NCBI RefSeq assembly: GCF_010977575.1
Contig: NZ_CP048812.1
Location: 310,001 to 374,000, forward strand
Reading direction: 5' to 3'
Length of the DNA: 64,000 nt
From: Halomonas socia
Lineage (GTDB): Bacteria; Pseudomonadota; Gammaproteobacteria; Pseudomonadales; Halomonadaceae
Numbering within the stretch: the stretch's first letter is position 1; each line of letters opens with the position of its first letter. Under the pieces are notes generated by a model, which worked only from the letters and a program-made list of their open reading frames with translations, did not search any database and was not told the DNA's origin. A program made the position numbers and the translations under genes. Below are positions 56,324-64,000 of this stretch, in pieces.

Positions 56324-57610
56324 TCATGCCTCGCGGGCAATGGCACGATAGGCGATATCGCGACGCAGCAGCACCGCGGGCCAGTCGATGGCCGCCGCAC
56401 CGCGGTAAGCCAGATCACGTGCCTGGGAAACGCTGTCGCCCAGCGCGGTGACGCACAGCACCCGGCCGCCGCTGGTCACCACGCGCCCCTGGGCATCGCT
56501 GGCGGTGCCAGCGTGAAAGACCTTGCAGCCGGTCTTTGCCGCGGCAGCCAGGCCGTCGATCACGTCACCCTTGCGATACTCGCCTGGGTAGCCGCCGGCG
56601 GCCAGCACCACGCCCACCGCCGCACGCGGATCCCACTCGCAGCGCGCCGTGTCCAGTTCGCCGCGGGTCGCGGCCAGGCACAGCGCCGCCAGGTCAGACT
56701 GCAGGCGCAGCATGATCGGCTGGGTCTCGGGATCGCCGAAGCGGCAGTTGTACTCGATCACCTTGGGGTTGCCCTCGGCGTCGATCATCAGGCCGGCATA
56801 CAAAAAGCCCACGTAGGGGTGGCCTTCGGCGGCCATGCCCTCGACGGTGGGCGCAATGACCTGCGCCATGATGCGCTCGTAGACCGCCGGGGTAACCACC
56901 GGCGCCGGCGAGTAGGCACCCATGCCGCCGGTGTTGGGACCCGTGTCGCCGTCATAGGCGCGCTTGTGGTCCTGGCTGGTGGCCATCGGCAGCACGTGCT
57001 TGCCGTCGACCATGACGATGAAGCTGGCCTCCTCGCCGTCGAGGAATTCCTCGATCACCACCCTTGCGCCGGCATCGCCGAAGGCGTTGGCCTCGAGCAT
57101 ATCGCGGATCGCCGCCTCGGCCTCGGCCTCGCTCATGGCCACGATCACGCCCTTGCCGGCCGCCAGGCCGTCGGCCTTGATCACGATCGGCGCGCCCTTA
57201 TCGGCCAGGTAGGCCAGCGCCGGGGTTATCTCGGTGAAGGTGGCGTACTCGGCGCTAGGAATCGCGTGGCGCGCCAGGAAGTCCTTGGTGAAGGACTTCG
57301 AGCCCTCGAGCTGGGCGGCGGCCTGGCTGGGGCCGAAGATGGTCAGCCCTGCGGCCTGGAAGCGATCGACCACGCCCTCGACCAGCGGCGCCTCGGGGCC
57401 AACGATGGTCAGCTCGATGGCCTGCTGGCGCGCAAATGCCTCGAGCCCGGCCAGGTCGTCAGCCGCCAGCGCGACGTTCTCGAGCTTGGGCTCGCCGGTC
57501 GTACCGGCATTGCCCGGCGCCACGAAGACCCGCTCCACGGCGGGAGACTGGGCGACCTTCCAGGCCAGGGCATGTTCGCGGCCACCGCCGCCGATGATCA
57601 GAACCTTCAT
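56324..57610 (-). CDS. purD: Phosphoribosylamine-glycine ligase (GARS)
   Basis: A 428-residue ATP-grasp enzyme joining phosphoribosylamine and glycine in purine synthesis. It begins MKVLIIGGGGREHALAWKVA. ATP-grasp elements are visible in KADGLAAGKGVIVA and RVVIEEFLDGEEASF, and the Mg-binding end reads KVIEYNCRFGDPETQ. It is of full length (E. coli 429). It has its own start with a weak AAGG; a hairpin separates it from phaR upstream. Confidence 0.97.
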   Translation of the reverse strand: MKVLIIGGGGREHALAWKVAQSPAVERVFVAPGNAGTTGEPKLENVALAADDLAGLEAFARQQAIELTIVGPEAPLVEGVVDRFQAAGLTIFGPSQAAAQLEGSKSFTKDFLARHAIPSAEYATFTEITPALAYLADKGAPIVIKADGLAAGKGVIVAMSEAEAEAAIRDMLEANAFGDAGARVVIEEFLDGEEASFIVMVDGKHVLPMATSQDHKRAYDGDTGPNTGGMGAYSPAPVVTPAVYERIMAQVIAPTVEGMAAEGHPYVGFLYAGLMIDAEGNPKVIEYNCRFGDPETQPIMLRLQSDLAALCLAATRGELDTARCEWDPRAAVGVVLAAGGYPGEYRKGDVIDGLAAAAKTGCKVFHAGTASDAQGRVVTSGGRVLCVTALGDSVSQARDLAYRGAAAIDWPAVLLRRDIAYRAIAREA

Positions 57611-57658
57611 CTACAGACCTTGCTCGACAGATTGATACGCAGGATGGGAAAGATTTCG

Positions 57659-57696
57659 GGCCGACAGTATGCCAGAAGCCCGGCAGGCTGTCGGCC
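57659..57696 (-). terminator. Hairpin downstream of phaR
   Basis: A 9-bp stem GGCCGACAG / CTGTCGGCC encloses a 20-nt loop that can pair further (GCC/GGC). On the minus strand CGAAATCTTTC follows. It starts 5 bp past the phaR stop. Confidence 0.5.
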
Positions 57697-57700
57697 GCCA

Positions 57701-58150
57701 TTACTCCTCGTCGTCCTTGCGCTGCTGGCCCTGGTTGATGGTCTGCTGCCAGAAGCGCATGTTCTCCTCGGCCAACTCGCGCATCAGCTCCATCGGTGAG
57801 TGGCGCATGGCCTGCTGCCACTGATCCTGCATACGCTGCTGCTGCTCCATCATCAGCCGCGTGCCCTGCTCCAGATAGCGCGCCAACGGCAACGGCTGGG
57901 ACATGGCATAGACTCGGATCAGCTGCTCCAGCAGGTCATTGGAGAACACCTCCGACTCGCCGTCGGCCTGCTCCTGCTCGATGATGATCGATAGCAGAAT
58001 GGTCCGCGTCAGGTCCTCACCGCTCTTGGCATCCTCGACGCGAAATGACACCTCGTCGAGAATCAACCCACGCAGATCCTCGAGGGTCACATAGCGGCTC
58101 TGCTCGGTATCGTAGAGACGGCGGTTGGCATACTTGCGAATCACGCGCAC
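57701..58150 (-). CDS. phaR: Polyhydroxyalkanoate synthesis repressor PhaR
   Basis: A 149-residue DNA-binding repressor that also senses PHA granules. The GTG at 58150 has AAGGAG 7 nt upstream. The N-terminal PHB/PHA accumulation regulator domain reads RKYANRRLYDTEQSRYVTLE, followed by the second family domain (TRTILLSIIIEQEQADGE, SNDLLEQLIRVYAMS). A Gln/Met-rich helical tail ends the protein. PhaR normally represses phasin and PHA genes when no polymer is present; no other pha gene is in the window. Confidence 0.93.
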   Translation of the reverse strand: MRVIRKYANRRLYDTEQSRYVTLEDLRGLILDEVSFRVEDAKSGEDLTRTILLSIIIEQEQADGESEVFSNDLLEQLIRVYAMSQPLPLARYLEQGTRLMMEQQQRMQDQWQQAMRHSPMELMRELAEENMRFWQQTINQGQQRKDDEE

Positions 58151-58270
58151 GGCGCTGCTCCTTTATCCATTGTTACGGGTATTGTGCACCGGCTGGCCGA
58201 CCATGCAAACGAAACTCGCCCACGCTGGGGTAGACTACCGACTGCCAGCCAGCTTTAACCAAGAGACGAG

Positions 58271-58984
58271 ATGAATCTGATACTGCTCGAAGCCGACGAA
58301 TGGCAGGCCAATGGCCAGGCGCACATCGGCGACCCGCGACGCCTGCGCCACCTGCGTGAAGTGCACCGCGCCGGCCTCGGCGACGAGCTGACCCTGGGCC
58401 GGCTCGGCGGCGGCATCGGCCGCGGCCGCTTGACCCACCTCGACGCCGCGGGCGCCTGGTTCGAGTGCGATGCCCTCGACCAGCCCCCGCCCCCGGCGTT
58501 GGACATCGAGCTGATCCTGGCCCTGCCGCGCCCACGCATGCTGGCCCGCAGCCTGGAACACGTCACCGCACTGGGCGTCAAGCGCATCACCCTGCTGCAT
58601 ACCCGGCGCGTCGAGAAGAGCTACTGGCAGTCGCCGGAGCTGGCCGCCGACAAGATCCATCAGCACCTGGTGCTGGGCCTCGAGCAGGCCCGCGATACCA
58701 TGCTGCCCGAGGTGCGCCTGGCGACCCGCTTCAAGCCCTTCGTCGAGGATTGCCTGGCCGATGAAATCGCCGGGCGCCGAGCCCTGCTGGCGCATCCCGG
58801 CATGCTCGCGGCCTGCCCGCGAGGAATTGACGCGCCCGCTACTCTACTGGTCGGCCCCGAGGGTGGTTTCATCCCCTACGAGGTCGAGCAGCTGCTGGCC
58901 GCCGGCTGCGAAGGCGTCCACCTGGGCCCGCGCATCCTGCGCGTCGAGACCGCGGTGGTCGCACTGCTCGCCCGGCTCGGCTGA
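58271..58984 (+). CDS. rsmE: 16S rRNA m3U1498 methyltransferase
   Basis: A 237-residue SPOUT-fold methyltransferase. It begins MNLILLEADEWQANGQAHIG then DPRRLRHLREVHRAG, has LALPRPRMLARSLEHVTALG, and the SAM-binding knot region LLVGPEGGFIPYEVEQL then HLGPRILRVETAVVALLA. The length is typical. The start has AAGAGACGAG upstream. It is the last intact gene before the IS-rich zone. Confidence 0.95.
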   Translation: MNLILLEADEWQANGQAHIGDPRRLRHLREVHRAGLGDELTLGRLGGGIGRGRLTHLDAAGAWFECDALDQPPPPALDIELILALPRPRMLARSLEHVTALGVKRITLLHTRRVEKSYWQSPELAADKIHQHLVLGLEQARDTMLPEVRLATRFKPFVEDCLADEIAGRRALLAHPGMLAACPRGIDAPATLLVGPEGGFIPYEVEQLLAAGCEGVHLGPRILRVETAVVALLARLG

Positions 58985-59019
58985 CGGCCTGTGCGTAGGT
59001 GGTGGACGATTCGGCCTAG

Positions 59020-59869
59020 CAACTGTTGACGTTTCGCAGCAGGGGACGTTGCAGGATAAGAGCAAACCCAAACCCGCAGAATTGAGATTCCTACTCAGAC
59101 AACCCTGAGAGTCTGCAATGCTCCGATTTATGCTCAGTGACGAACTCTGGTCGAAGCTGGAAAATGTTGCTTCAATAAGCAATCTTCCGCATGCCTGATT
59201 TGCAAATGACAGTTGAAGGCATCCTCTACCGGATACGTGTGGCCTGCCCATGGCAGAACTTTCCCCGTGCCTTCGAGTACTAGAATTCGGTCTACAAGCG
59301 CTTCACTGCCTGGTCGGCGACAGGCAAGCTGTTCAAGGTATTCAGCTCCCTAGTCGAAGAGCCCAACCTTGAGTAGATATTCATCGATGGGACTTACATC
59401 AAAGCTCACCATCACAGTACCAGTATCGTCAGCCAGCAGCCATCGGTAAAGCCGCGCTGGTCACACGAGCAAGATTCACCTGACGGTCGATACGTATGAG
59501 TTGCCTATCGCTTTCAGACTCACCAGAGATGAGGTCAATGACTGCACTGAAGCCCCCGAACTGATAGCACAACTGCCACCTGGCGAGGCGATTGGGCGGA
59601 TAAGGGCTATGGCAGTGAGCACATCCGCGAACAGATCAAGAACCAGGGGGTAGCCCAGTGATTCCGAGAAAATGCAACTCGATCCAGGGTAAGGCCGCTC
59701 GGGACATGGGGCTGTATCGCCATCGATATTTAGTTGAAAATGCCTTCGCGCGCTTAAAGAATTACCGCGCAGTGGTGTTCCGTTATGACAAGCTGAAGCG
59801 GAGTTAAGAGCACATGGTCGCCATGGCATGTAGGTTCCTATAGCTAGTAATGTGAAACGTCAACAGTCC
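59020..59869 (+). mobile_element. IS5-family (IS427-type) insertion sequence, 850 bp, dead transposase
   Basis: Terminal inverted repeats share ACTGTTGACGTTTC. The left is CAACTGTTGACGTTTCGCA from 59020; the right, read inward from 59869, is GGACTGTTGACGTTTCACA. The flanks carry identical CTAG at 59016-59019 and 59870-59873, consistent with a 4-bp target duplication typical of this group. The internal gene is a wreck of an IS427-type transposase. Position is right after rsmE. Confidence 0.82.
59118..59846 (+). pseudogene. Transposase remnant of the IS427-type element
   Basis: Starts MLRFMLSDELWSKLE, and recognisable pieces in varying frames are MTVEGILYRIRVACPWQNFP, NSVYKRFTAWSATGKLFKV, FIDGTYIKAHHHS, KIHLTVDTYELPIAFRLT, and VNDCTEAPELIAQLPPGE. 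DKGYGSEHIREQIKNQG and NAFARLKNYRAVVFRYDKLK follow near the end. At least three stops and several frameshifts interrupt it. The DDE catalytic parts are recognisable but not in one frame, so it should be inactive. Confidence 0.85.
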
Positions 59870-59873
59870 CTAG

Positions 59874-60216
59874 CAAACTCACCATAATAATTATTCTAAC
59901 AGTCATTTTTCGTTAATGTGAGGAGGCAGGAATGCTGCACGATATGGATTAATACCGCCTTATTCATGAGGGCCCCGGGCGTGCATCGTGACGCCACAGG
60001 TTGCCGGATTCTTCTTTCAGAAACAGCATCTGCGGCGTGAGAACCTGCTAATCGATGCCTGAGTGCAGGTTTCCCTCGCTCTTTTACAACCTTCAGGAAT
60101 TAGTATCGGCCAGCAGGGTAGCCGTGTTCGCCAGTAACCGCTTTGCTCTTGAGTCAGTTGTGGTATTGCCGTGGCGTCGGCTTAGATTGGTCAGCTTCGG
60201 CAACCCCTTCAGCAAG
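59874..60216. other. Gap with no recognised gene after the IS element
   Basis: Nothing coding was recognised here. The sequence has a lower GC content than the flanks and no intact frame of useful size. It is probably further IS or gene debris. Confidence 0.5.
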
Positions 60217-60545
60217 TTAGGCTAACATTTCTTGGCGGCGGCGCCGAAGTGAACGGTGATACGCAGGGCATGCAGCGACAGCGTGGCGGCGACCTTGGGC
60301 ACCTGCTCGCGCGTCCGGATCAGGCTCCAGCCCAACACCCGCTGCAACATCAGGGTGCATAGCTAACTGGCCAGCGAATAACGGATTCGCAGCAGGTTGC
60401 ACCGATCTACTAGCTTATCCTCCAGCGCGTCGATTACGCCGCTGTTATCGAGAATTTCACGCAGCAGCCGAGCGCCGCTGTCGCTGGTGGTACGCTGGCC
60501 ATCGAGCTCAACTCGGATGGACCCGTTGCAGGACGAAGTCTAGGG
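60217..60545 (-). pseudogene. Transposase fragment, possibly IS1380 type
   Basis: On the minus strand one frame reads VELDGQRTTSDSGARLLREI, then IDALEDKLVDRCNLLRIRYS, then a stop and LCTLMLQRVLGWS. It resembles the N-terminus of IS1380 transposases (D-G-x-x-S-S-D-x-G, then R-Q-R-V-L). After that the frame reads TREQVPKVAATLSLHALRI to a stop, without the middle and most of the C-terminus. It is a deletion remnant; the family is tentative. Confidence 0.45.
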
Positions 60546-60673
60546 AGATACGCTTTCAGCCATAGCGGATGGTCCTCTGGAATCAGATCTTGGCGGAACG
60601 CACTGATTTTTCAAGAGCATACCATCCACTATCTTCGTTTTCAGGCCAGTCTCATGAATAAGCCGGGTTAATT

Positions 60674-61456
60674 CTATCCACCACCGGTCCGTCGAATGAT
60701 TTCCTGGCTTCTTGCCAAGATGCGGAGCTGAGCGTGATCTAAGTGACGTCGCATAGCTTGGAAGGCGGCATCGGGGTCTTGTTCGGCGATGGCTTGATAA
60801 ATTCGCTGATGCTCGGAGTCGATGGCAGCTTTTCGCTCGGCATGGCCCAGTTGAGACAAGTGGCTGGCAAGGTGAATATCTAGATCAATGTCGTAGCTGA
60901 TAATAGAAAGAGAGTGCAGATAGTGGTCATTACAAGATGCTTTAGCTACCGCTTGGTGGAAAGCCATGTCGACCCGTTGCCTGGAAGCACCTAGATCAAA
61001 GTGTCGGAATGCATCCAATGCGGATGCAATTTCCTCGAGTGCTTCGGGCAAGCGCCTAAGTGCAGCATAATAGGCCGCTTGTGGCTCGGTGCTGCGGCGA
61101 AATTCTAGGGCATAGAGAATGTTATTTAGCTGTCGCTGTGGCTCCTCAGAGGAGCTGGCCAGAGCGACATCCATCGAGACATATGAGCCCGAGCCCTTTC
61201 GCGAGATAACTAGGCCATCCTCTCTACAACGCGCTAGGGCACGTCTGACCACCGGACGCGATACGTCAAAGAAGCGGCAGAGCTCGACTTCAGCGGGTAG
61301 CTTTTGGCCTGCGCTCAATTCTCCAGTTCGGATCAGTTCGGACAAAGACTCGTAAACGGCATCTCCAAGGGTGCGCTGCTGCGCAGGACGTATCACCGGT
61401 TCAAGGTGATGTTCTTGTTTGGCTGTCAGTATGTTGTTCCTTTCCTCATTGTTCAT
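60674..61456 (-). CDS. GntR family regulator, FadR/FCD type
   Basis: A 260-residue transcription factor. GGGAGGAGG is 5 nt before the ATG. The N-terminal winged helix (about 25-95) reads VYESLSELIRTGELSAGQKL and CRFFDVSRPVVRRALARCRE. The C-terminal all-helical FCD domain follows, with likely metal/ligand residues in DMAFHQAVAKAS, HLASHLSQLGH, and HQRIYQAIAEQ. It is read away from gabD. An IS5 remnant now separates it from the dehydrogenase operon, which it may still control. Codon use is less GC-rich than in neighbours. Confidence 0.88.
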   Translation of the reverse strand: MNNEERNNILTAKQEHHLEPVIRPAQQRTLGDAVYESLSELIRTGELSAGQKLPAEVELCRFFDVSRPVVRRALARCREDGLVISRKGSGSYVSMDVALASSSEEPQRQLNNILYALEFRRSTEPQAAYYAALRRLPEALEEIASALDAFRHFDLGASRQRVDMAFHQAVAKASCNDHYLHSLSIISYDIDLDIHLASHLSQLGHAERKAAIDSEHQRIYQAIAEQDPDAAFQAMRRHLDHAQLRILARSQEIIRRTGGG

Positions 61457-61699
61457 TTTTTCCTCCTCCCGCGATCGTAAGTCATAGGTTTTGAGGGAGT
61501 GGAATCAGATTCAAAGCTCTCAAGCATACCGTTAAAACTCCTTAAGGAACCACTGATCAATGCGCCCCTGAATGGCTGAAGCCTTCAGCGCGGCTCAATT
61601 ACCACGTAAGCACTCACTTTTAGACTACCTCAAGTAGTCTATTTTCCCTGCAGCCAAGATATTCGGCTGCCAGACCAGATTCAAGGCGTACGGCCTCAT
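61457..61699. other. Upstream region of the GntR gene, with no gene
   Basis: No gene is visible. It has the strong ribosome-binding site of the GntR gene and a small palindrome GAATC-A-GATTC near 61502. It is otherwise featureless and borders the IS5 remnant. Confidence 0.5.
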
Positions 61700-62342
61700 C
61701 TAGGCGCCCCCGCATCGTTTCGCCAACACCAAATTGGTCAGATCAAATAGGGTAAACAGCTGCGCCTGGTTCTTAGCCAGCCCTTTGTAGTAAACCTTCC
61801 GGTAGCCGAAGAGATTCTTGATGAAATGAAACGGGTGCTCCACTGTAGCGCGGTTGCTGCCCTTGGCCTCCCGAATTCCAGCAGCACTTTCATGGGGCTG
61901 TCTTCCCTCCTCTGATGGCGCTGCGCTTGGCGGCGGCACAACACTGGGAGTCCAAGGCATCCTTCTCTTCGTCCAAGTACTTCCACATGCCAGTGTAACC
62001 GTATAACCGCGGGTCATCGCCCCAGACCAGGTGACTGGCCGTGGTGACATCGGCAACGTTGGCCGAGGTAGCGGCGACACTGTGGGTCAGCCCGGTGATC
62101 GCATCGGCACCGATATGGGCCTTCATACCGAAATAATATTGATTGCCCTTCTTAGTCTGCTTCATCTCCGAATCGCGTTGCTTCGTCTTGTTCTTGGTGG
62201 AGGGCGCGCGGTCGCCAACCAAGAAGATGGCATCGACGATGGTCCCTCGCGCATGAATAGACCCTGTTCGGCCAGGCAGGCAGCTGCGGCGGGTTTTATG
62301 CAGCATTCCCTTAGTACGGCTTGCAGACATTGACAGTTCCAT
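61700..62342 (-). pseudogene. IS5-type transposase remnant, N-terminally truncated
   Basis: Two frames together give the second half of an IS5 transposase. In the first (to about 61900), RGTIVDAIFLVG then STKNKTKQRDSEMKQTKKGN, QYYFGMKAHIGADAITGLTH, and SVAATSANVADVTTA are visible. The second gives KGSNRATVEHPFHFIKNLFG then YRKVYYKGLAKNQAQLFTLF. The frame switches near 61900, and the N-terminal third is absent. The insertion lies in the divergent region between the GntR gene and gabD. Confidence 0.85.
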
Positions 62343-62354
62343 TTGATGGGATAG

Positions 62355-62375
62355 GCTGTAATATCAAATTACAGC
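62355..62375. promoter_or_regulatory. Perfect inverted repeat upstream of gabD
   Basis: GCTGTAAT-ATCAA-ATTACAGC, two 8-bp arms with 5-nt spacer, lies 20 bp before the gabD ATG. This form is typical of GntR/FadR-family operators. The divergent GntR gene nearby is the obvious candidate binder. The IS5 remnant ends just upstream at 62342. Confidence 0.6.
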
Positions 62376-62394
62376 ATTGTAGGAGTGGTAGTGC

Positions 62395-63849
62395 ATGCAG
62401 GTTCTGAGTGAGCAAGGGCTGTTCAGGCAGCAGTGTTATATTAACGGGAGCTGGATGACAGCCGATAACATGGCGGAGATTGAGGTGATCAATCCGTCCA
62501 CGGGTGAACTGATTGGTAGCGTGCCAAAACTGCCTCGGTCACAGGTGGCGACTGCCATCGAAGCTGCAGACCGGATCTTGCCGGCATGGAAGGCCCGCAC
62601 AGCCAAGGAGCGTTCGGCCATTCTCAGACGCTGGTTTGATCTCTGCATGGTCCACCAGGAGGACCTCGCCCGTCTCCTCACTCTGGAGCAAGGCAAGCCG
62701 CTGACCGAGGCCAAGGGCGAGATCGCCTACGGTTCCTCTTTCATCGAGTGGTTTGCAGAGGAGGCCAAGCGCGTCTACGGTGACGTGATTCCCGCCCATG
62801 TTACGGACAGACGGATTTTGGTCACCAAGGAGCCGGTTGGCGTAGTGGCGGCCATTACTCCCTGGAACTTTCCCAACGCCATGATCACCCGTAAGGCTGC
62901 GGCAGCCATGGCCGCCGGCTGCACGGTAGTGGTCAAGCCAGCCTCCAGCACGCCCTACTCGGCGCTGGCCTTGGCCGAGCTCGCCGAGCGGGCAGGAGTG
63001 CCGGCTGGCGTATTCAATGTGGTGACCGGCAGCGCCCGCGAGGTAGGCGCCGAGCTGACAGGCAACCCGCTGGTACGCAAGCTCTCCTTTACTGGCTCCA
63101 CCGAGGTGGGCAAGTTGCTGCTCGGCCAGTGTGCGGAGACTGTCAAGAAGGTTTCCATGGAGTTGGGTGGCAATGCGCCCTTTATCGTCTTCGATGATGC
63201 CGACCTCGACCTGGCCGTATCGGGCGTGATGGCTTCGAAATTCCGTAACACTGGCCAGACCTGCGTCTGTGCCAACCGCATCTTCGTCCATGAGCGCATC
63301 TACGACGAATTTGCCGCGCGCCTGGCGTCGGAGGTTAATGCCCAGCGAGTGGGTGATGGCCTTGAGGAGGGGGTGACCTTGGGGCCCTTGATCGATGCGG
63401 CAGCCGTCGAGAAGGTTGAGGAGCATATCGACGATGCTACCAGAAAGGGGGCCAAGGTCCTGCTGGGTGGAAAGCGCCATGTCCTGGGCCATCACTTCTT
63501 CGAACCCACCGTGCTCACCGATGTGACGGCGAATGCACGCCTGATGAGCGAGGAGACCTTCGGGCCCGTGGCCCCGTTGCTGCGTTTCAGCGACGAGCAG
63601 GAGGTGATCCGTCAGGCCAATGCCACCCCCTATGGTCTGGCGAGCTATTTCTACAGCCGCGATCTGGCACGGGTCTGGCGGGTGGCCGAGGCCCTAGAGT
63701 GCGGCATCGTCGGCATCAACGAGGGCATCATCTCCAGTGAATTGGCGCCTTTTGGAGGCGTCAAGGAGTCGGGCATCGGGCGCGAGGGCTCCAAGTACGG
63801 TATCGAAGACTATATTGAGATCAAGTACCTCTGCATGGGCGGTCTGTGA
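62395..63849 (+). CDS. gabD: NAD(P)-dependent succinate-semialdehyde dehydrogenase family protein
   Basis: A 484-residue aldehyde dehydrogenase. AGGAG is about 9 nt before the ATG. Motifs: [20 protein letters not shown] (cofactor/active-site Asn), [12 protein letters not shown] (GxTxxG), the catalytic Glu in [18 protein letters not shown], and the catalytic Cys in [20 protein letters not shown] fits the SSDH/GabD subgroup. The best match is succinate-semialdehyde dehydrogenase, although glutarate- or malonate-semialdehyde variants share the pattern. It is followed by a hydroxyacid dehydrogenase gene and preceded by a likely operator, so it probably begins a catabolic operon. Confidence 0.92.
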   Translation: MQVLSEQGLFRQQCYINGSWMTADNMAEIEVINPSTGELIGSVPKLPRSQVATAIEAADRILPAWKARTAKERSAILRRWFDLCMVHQEDLARLLTLEQGKPLTEAKGEIAYGSSFIEWFAEEAKRVYGDVIPAHVTDRRILVTKEPVGVVAAITPWNFPNAMITRKAAAAMAAGCTVVVKPASSTPYSALALAELAERAGVPAGVFNVVTGSAREVGAELTGNPLVRKLSFTGSTEVGKLLLGQCAETVKKVSMELGGNAPFIVFDDADLDLAVSGVMASKFRNTGQTCVCANRIFVHERIYDEFAARLASEVNAQRVGDGLEEGVTLGPLIDAAAVEKVEEHIDDATRKGAKVLLGGKRHVLGHHFFEPTVLTDVTANARLMSEETFGPVAPLLRFSDEQEVIRQANATPYGLASYFYSRDLARVWRVAEALECGIVGINEGIISSELAPFGGVKESGIGREGSKYGIEDYIEIKYLCMGGL

Positions 63850-63875
63850 TCTCAACGCCCCCTAAGGAGAAGAGG

Positions 63876-64000
63876 ATGGACGCAATAACGTTGAAACAAG
63901 CGCATATCGGCATGGTCGGAGTCGGTCTGATGGGACATGGTATCGCCAGTAATGTGCAGAATGCCGGCTGGCTGCTGCACTTCCTCGACCACCCCGGTAA
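63876..64000 (+). CDS. 3-hydroxyisobutyrate/6-phosphogluconate dehydrogenase-like protein, 3' end outside the window
   Basis: Only the first 41 residues are seen. The ATG at 63876 has AAGGAG upstream. MDAITLKQAHIGMVGVGLMG has the Rossmann motif GxGxMG of the 3-hydroxyisobutyrate dehydrogenase family (beta-hydroxyacid dehydrogenases). The gap to gabD is 26 bp, so they are likely cotranscribed. Candidates include 3-hydroxyisobutyrate, tartronate-semialdehyde or related hydroxyacid dehydrogenase; the window ends too early to decide. Confidence 0.8.
   Translation, partial: MDAITLKQAHIGMVGVGLMGHGIASNVQNAGWLLHFLDHPG

Noticed and set aside
56513-57799. A 428-codon plus-strand frame opposite purD
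   Set aside because: Antisense shadow; His/Gly/Ala-rich translation without motif.

Overview
The window is a GC-rich, gene-dense chromosomal segment of a gammaproteobacterium. Gene content and order point to Halomonadaceae (Halomonas or a close relative). Signs include two BCCT compatible-solute transporters, acidic secreted proteins, a glycine-betaine/dimethylglycine catabolic cluster arranged as in Pseudomonas, a PhaR regulator of polyhydroxyalkanoate storage, the rpsU-dnaG-rpoD operon, and the lptD-surA-pdxA-rsmA-apaG-apaH order typical of gammaproteobacteria. The assignment is inferred from content, not from a database search.

Layout. 1-2.5 kb: the end of a two-component system (sensor kinase plus sigma-54-type response regulator). 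2.5-3.3 kb: two small acidic secreted proteins. 3.4-8.4 kb: a cytoplasmic NAD-dependent formate dehydrogenase with a fused NuoE/NuoF-type diaphorase subunit and a small unknown gene. 8.6-18.2 kb: stress proteins (CsbD, PRC-barrel), two BCCT transporters, an exonuclease/DUF294 signalling pair, a DUF4168 protein, a DMT exporter, and a wrecked c-di-GMP signalling gene. 18.2-28.5 kb: etfB, etfA, dgcB, dgcA, a DUF5943-like gene, an M19 dipeptidase-like gene, mtgA and a GbdR-type regulator, nearly all on the minus strand. 28.8-32 kb: formaldehyde detoxification (fghA, adhC) with a divergent LysR regulator. 32-36.2 kb: a Crp-family regulator, L-serine dehydratase with a divergent LysR gene, and an unknown membrane protein. 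36.3-58.9 kb: conserved housekeeping genes (rpoD, dnaG, rpsU, tsaD, plsY, folB, folK, cca, glpE, apaH, apaG, rsmA, pdxA, surA, lptD, amgK, murU, an OsmC gene, coq7, a HIT gene, prkB, purD, phaR, rsmE). 59-62.4 kb: a zone of decayed insertion sequences around a GntR regulator. 62.4 kb to the end: a succinate-semialdehyde-type dehydrogenase and the start of a 3-hydroxyisobutyrate dehydrogenase-like gene.

How the genes fit together. Betaine taken up by BCCT carriers would be demethylated. DgcAB with its dedicated ETF handles dimethylglycine and releases one-carbon units. AdhC and FghA oxidise formaldehyde to formate, formate dehydrogenase takes formate to CO2 with NADH, and serine made from glycine is deaminated by SdaA. 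The monooxygenase and sarcosine oxidase steps are not in this window.

Data quality. Three reading-frame breaks, two in etfA and one in the normally essential lptD, each look like loss of a single G/C next to a short G/C run. That pattern suggests uncorrected consensus errors rather than real gene loss. The c-di-GMP gene and the IS transposases, by contrast, carry many lesions and are truly decayed.

I found no tRNA, rRNA, CRISPR array or clear undescribed defence system. The most unusual non-coding feature is a 21-copy heptanucleotide array between dgcA and dgcB.
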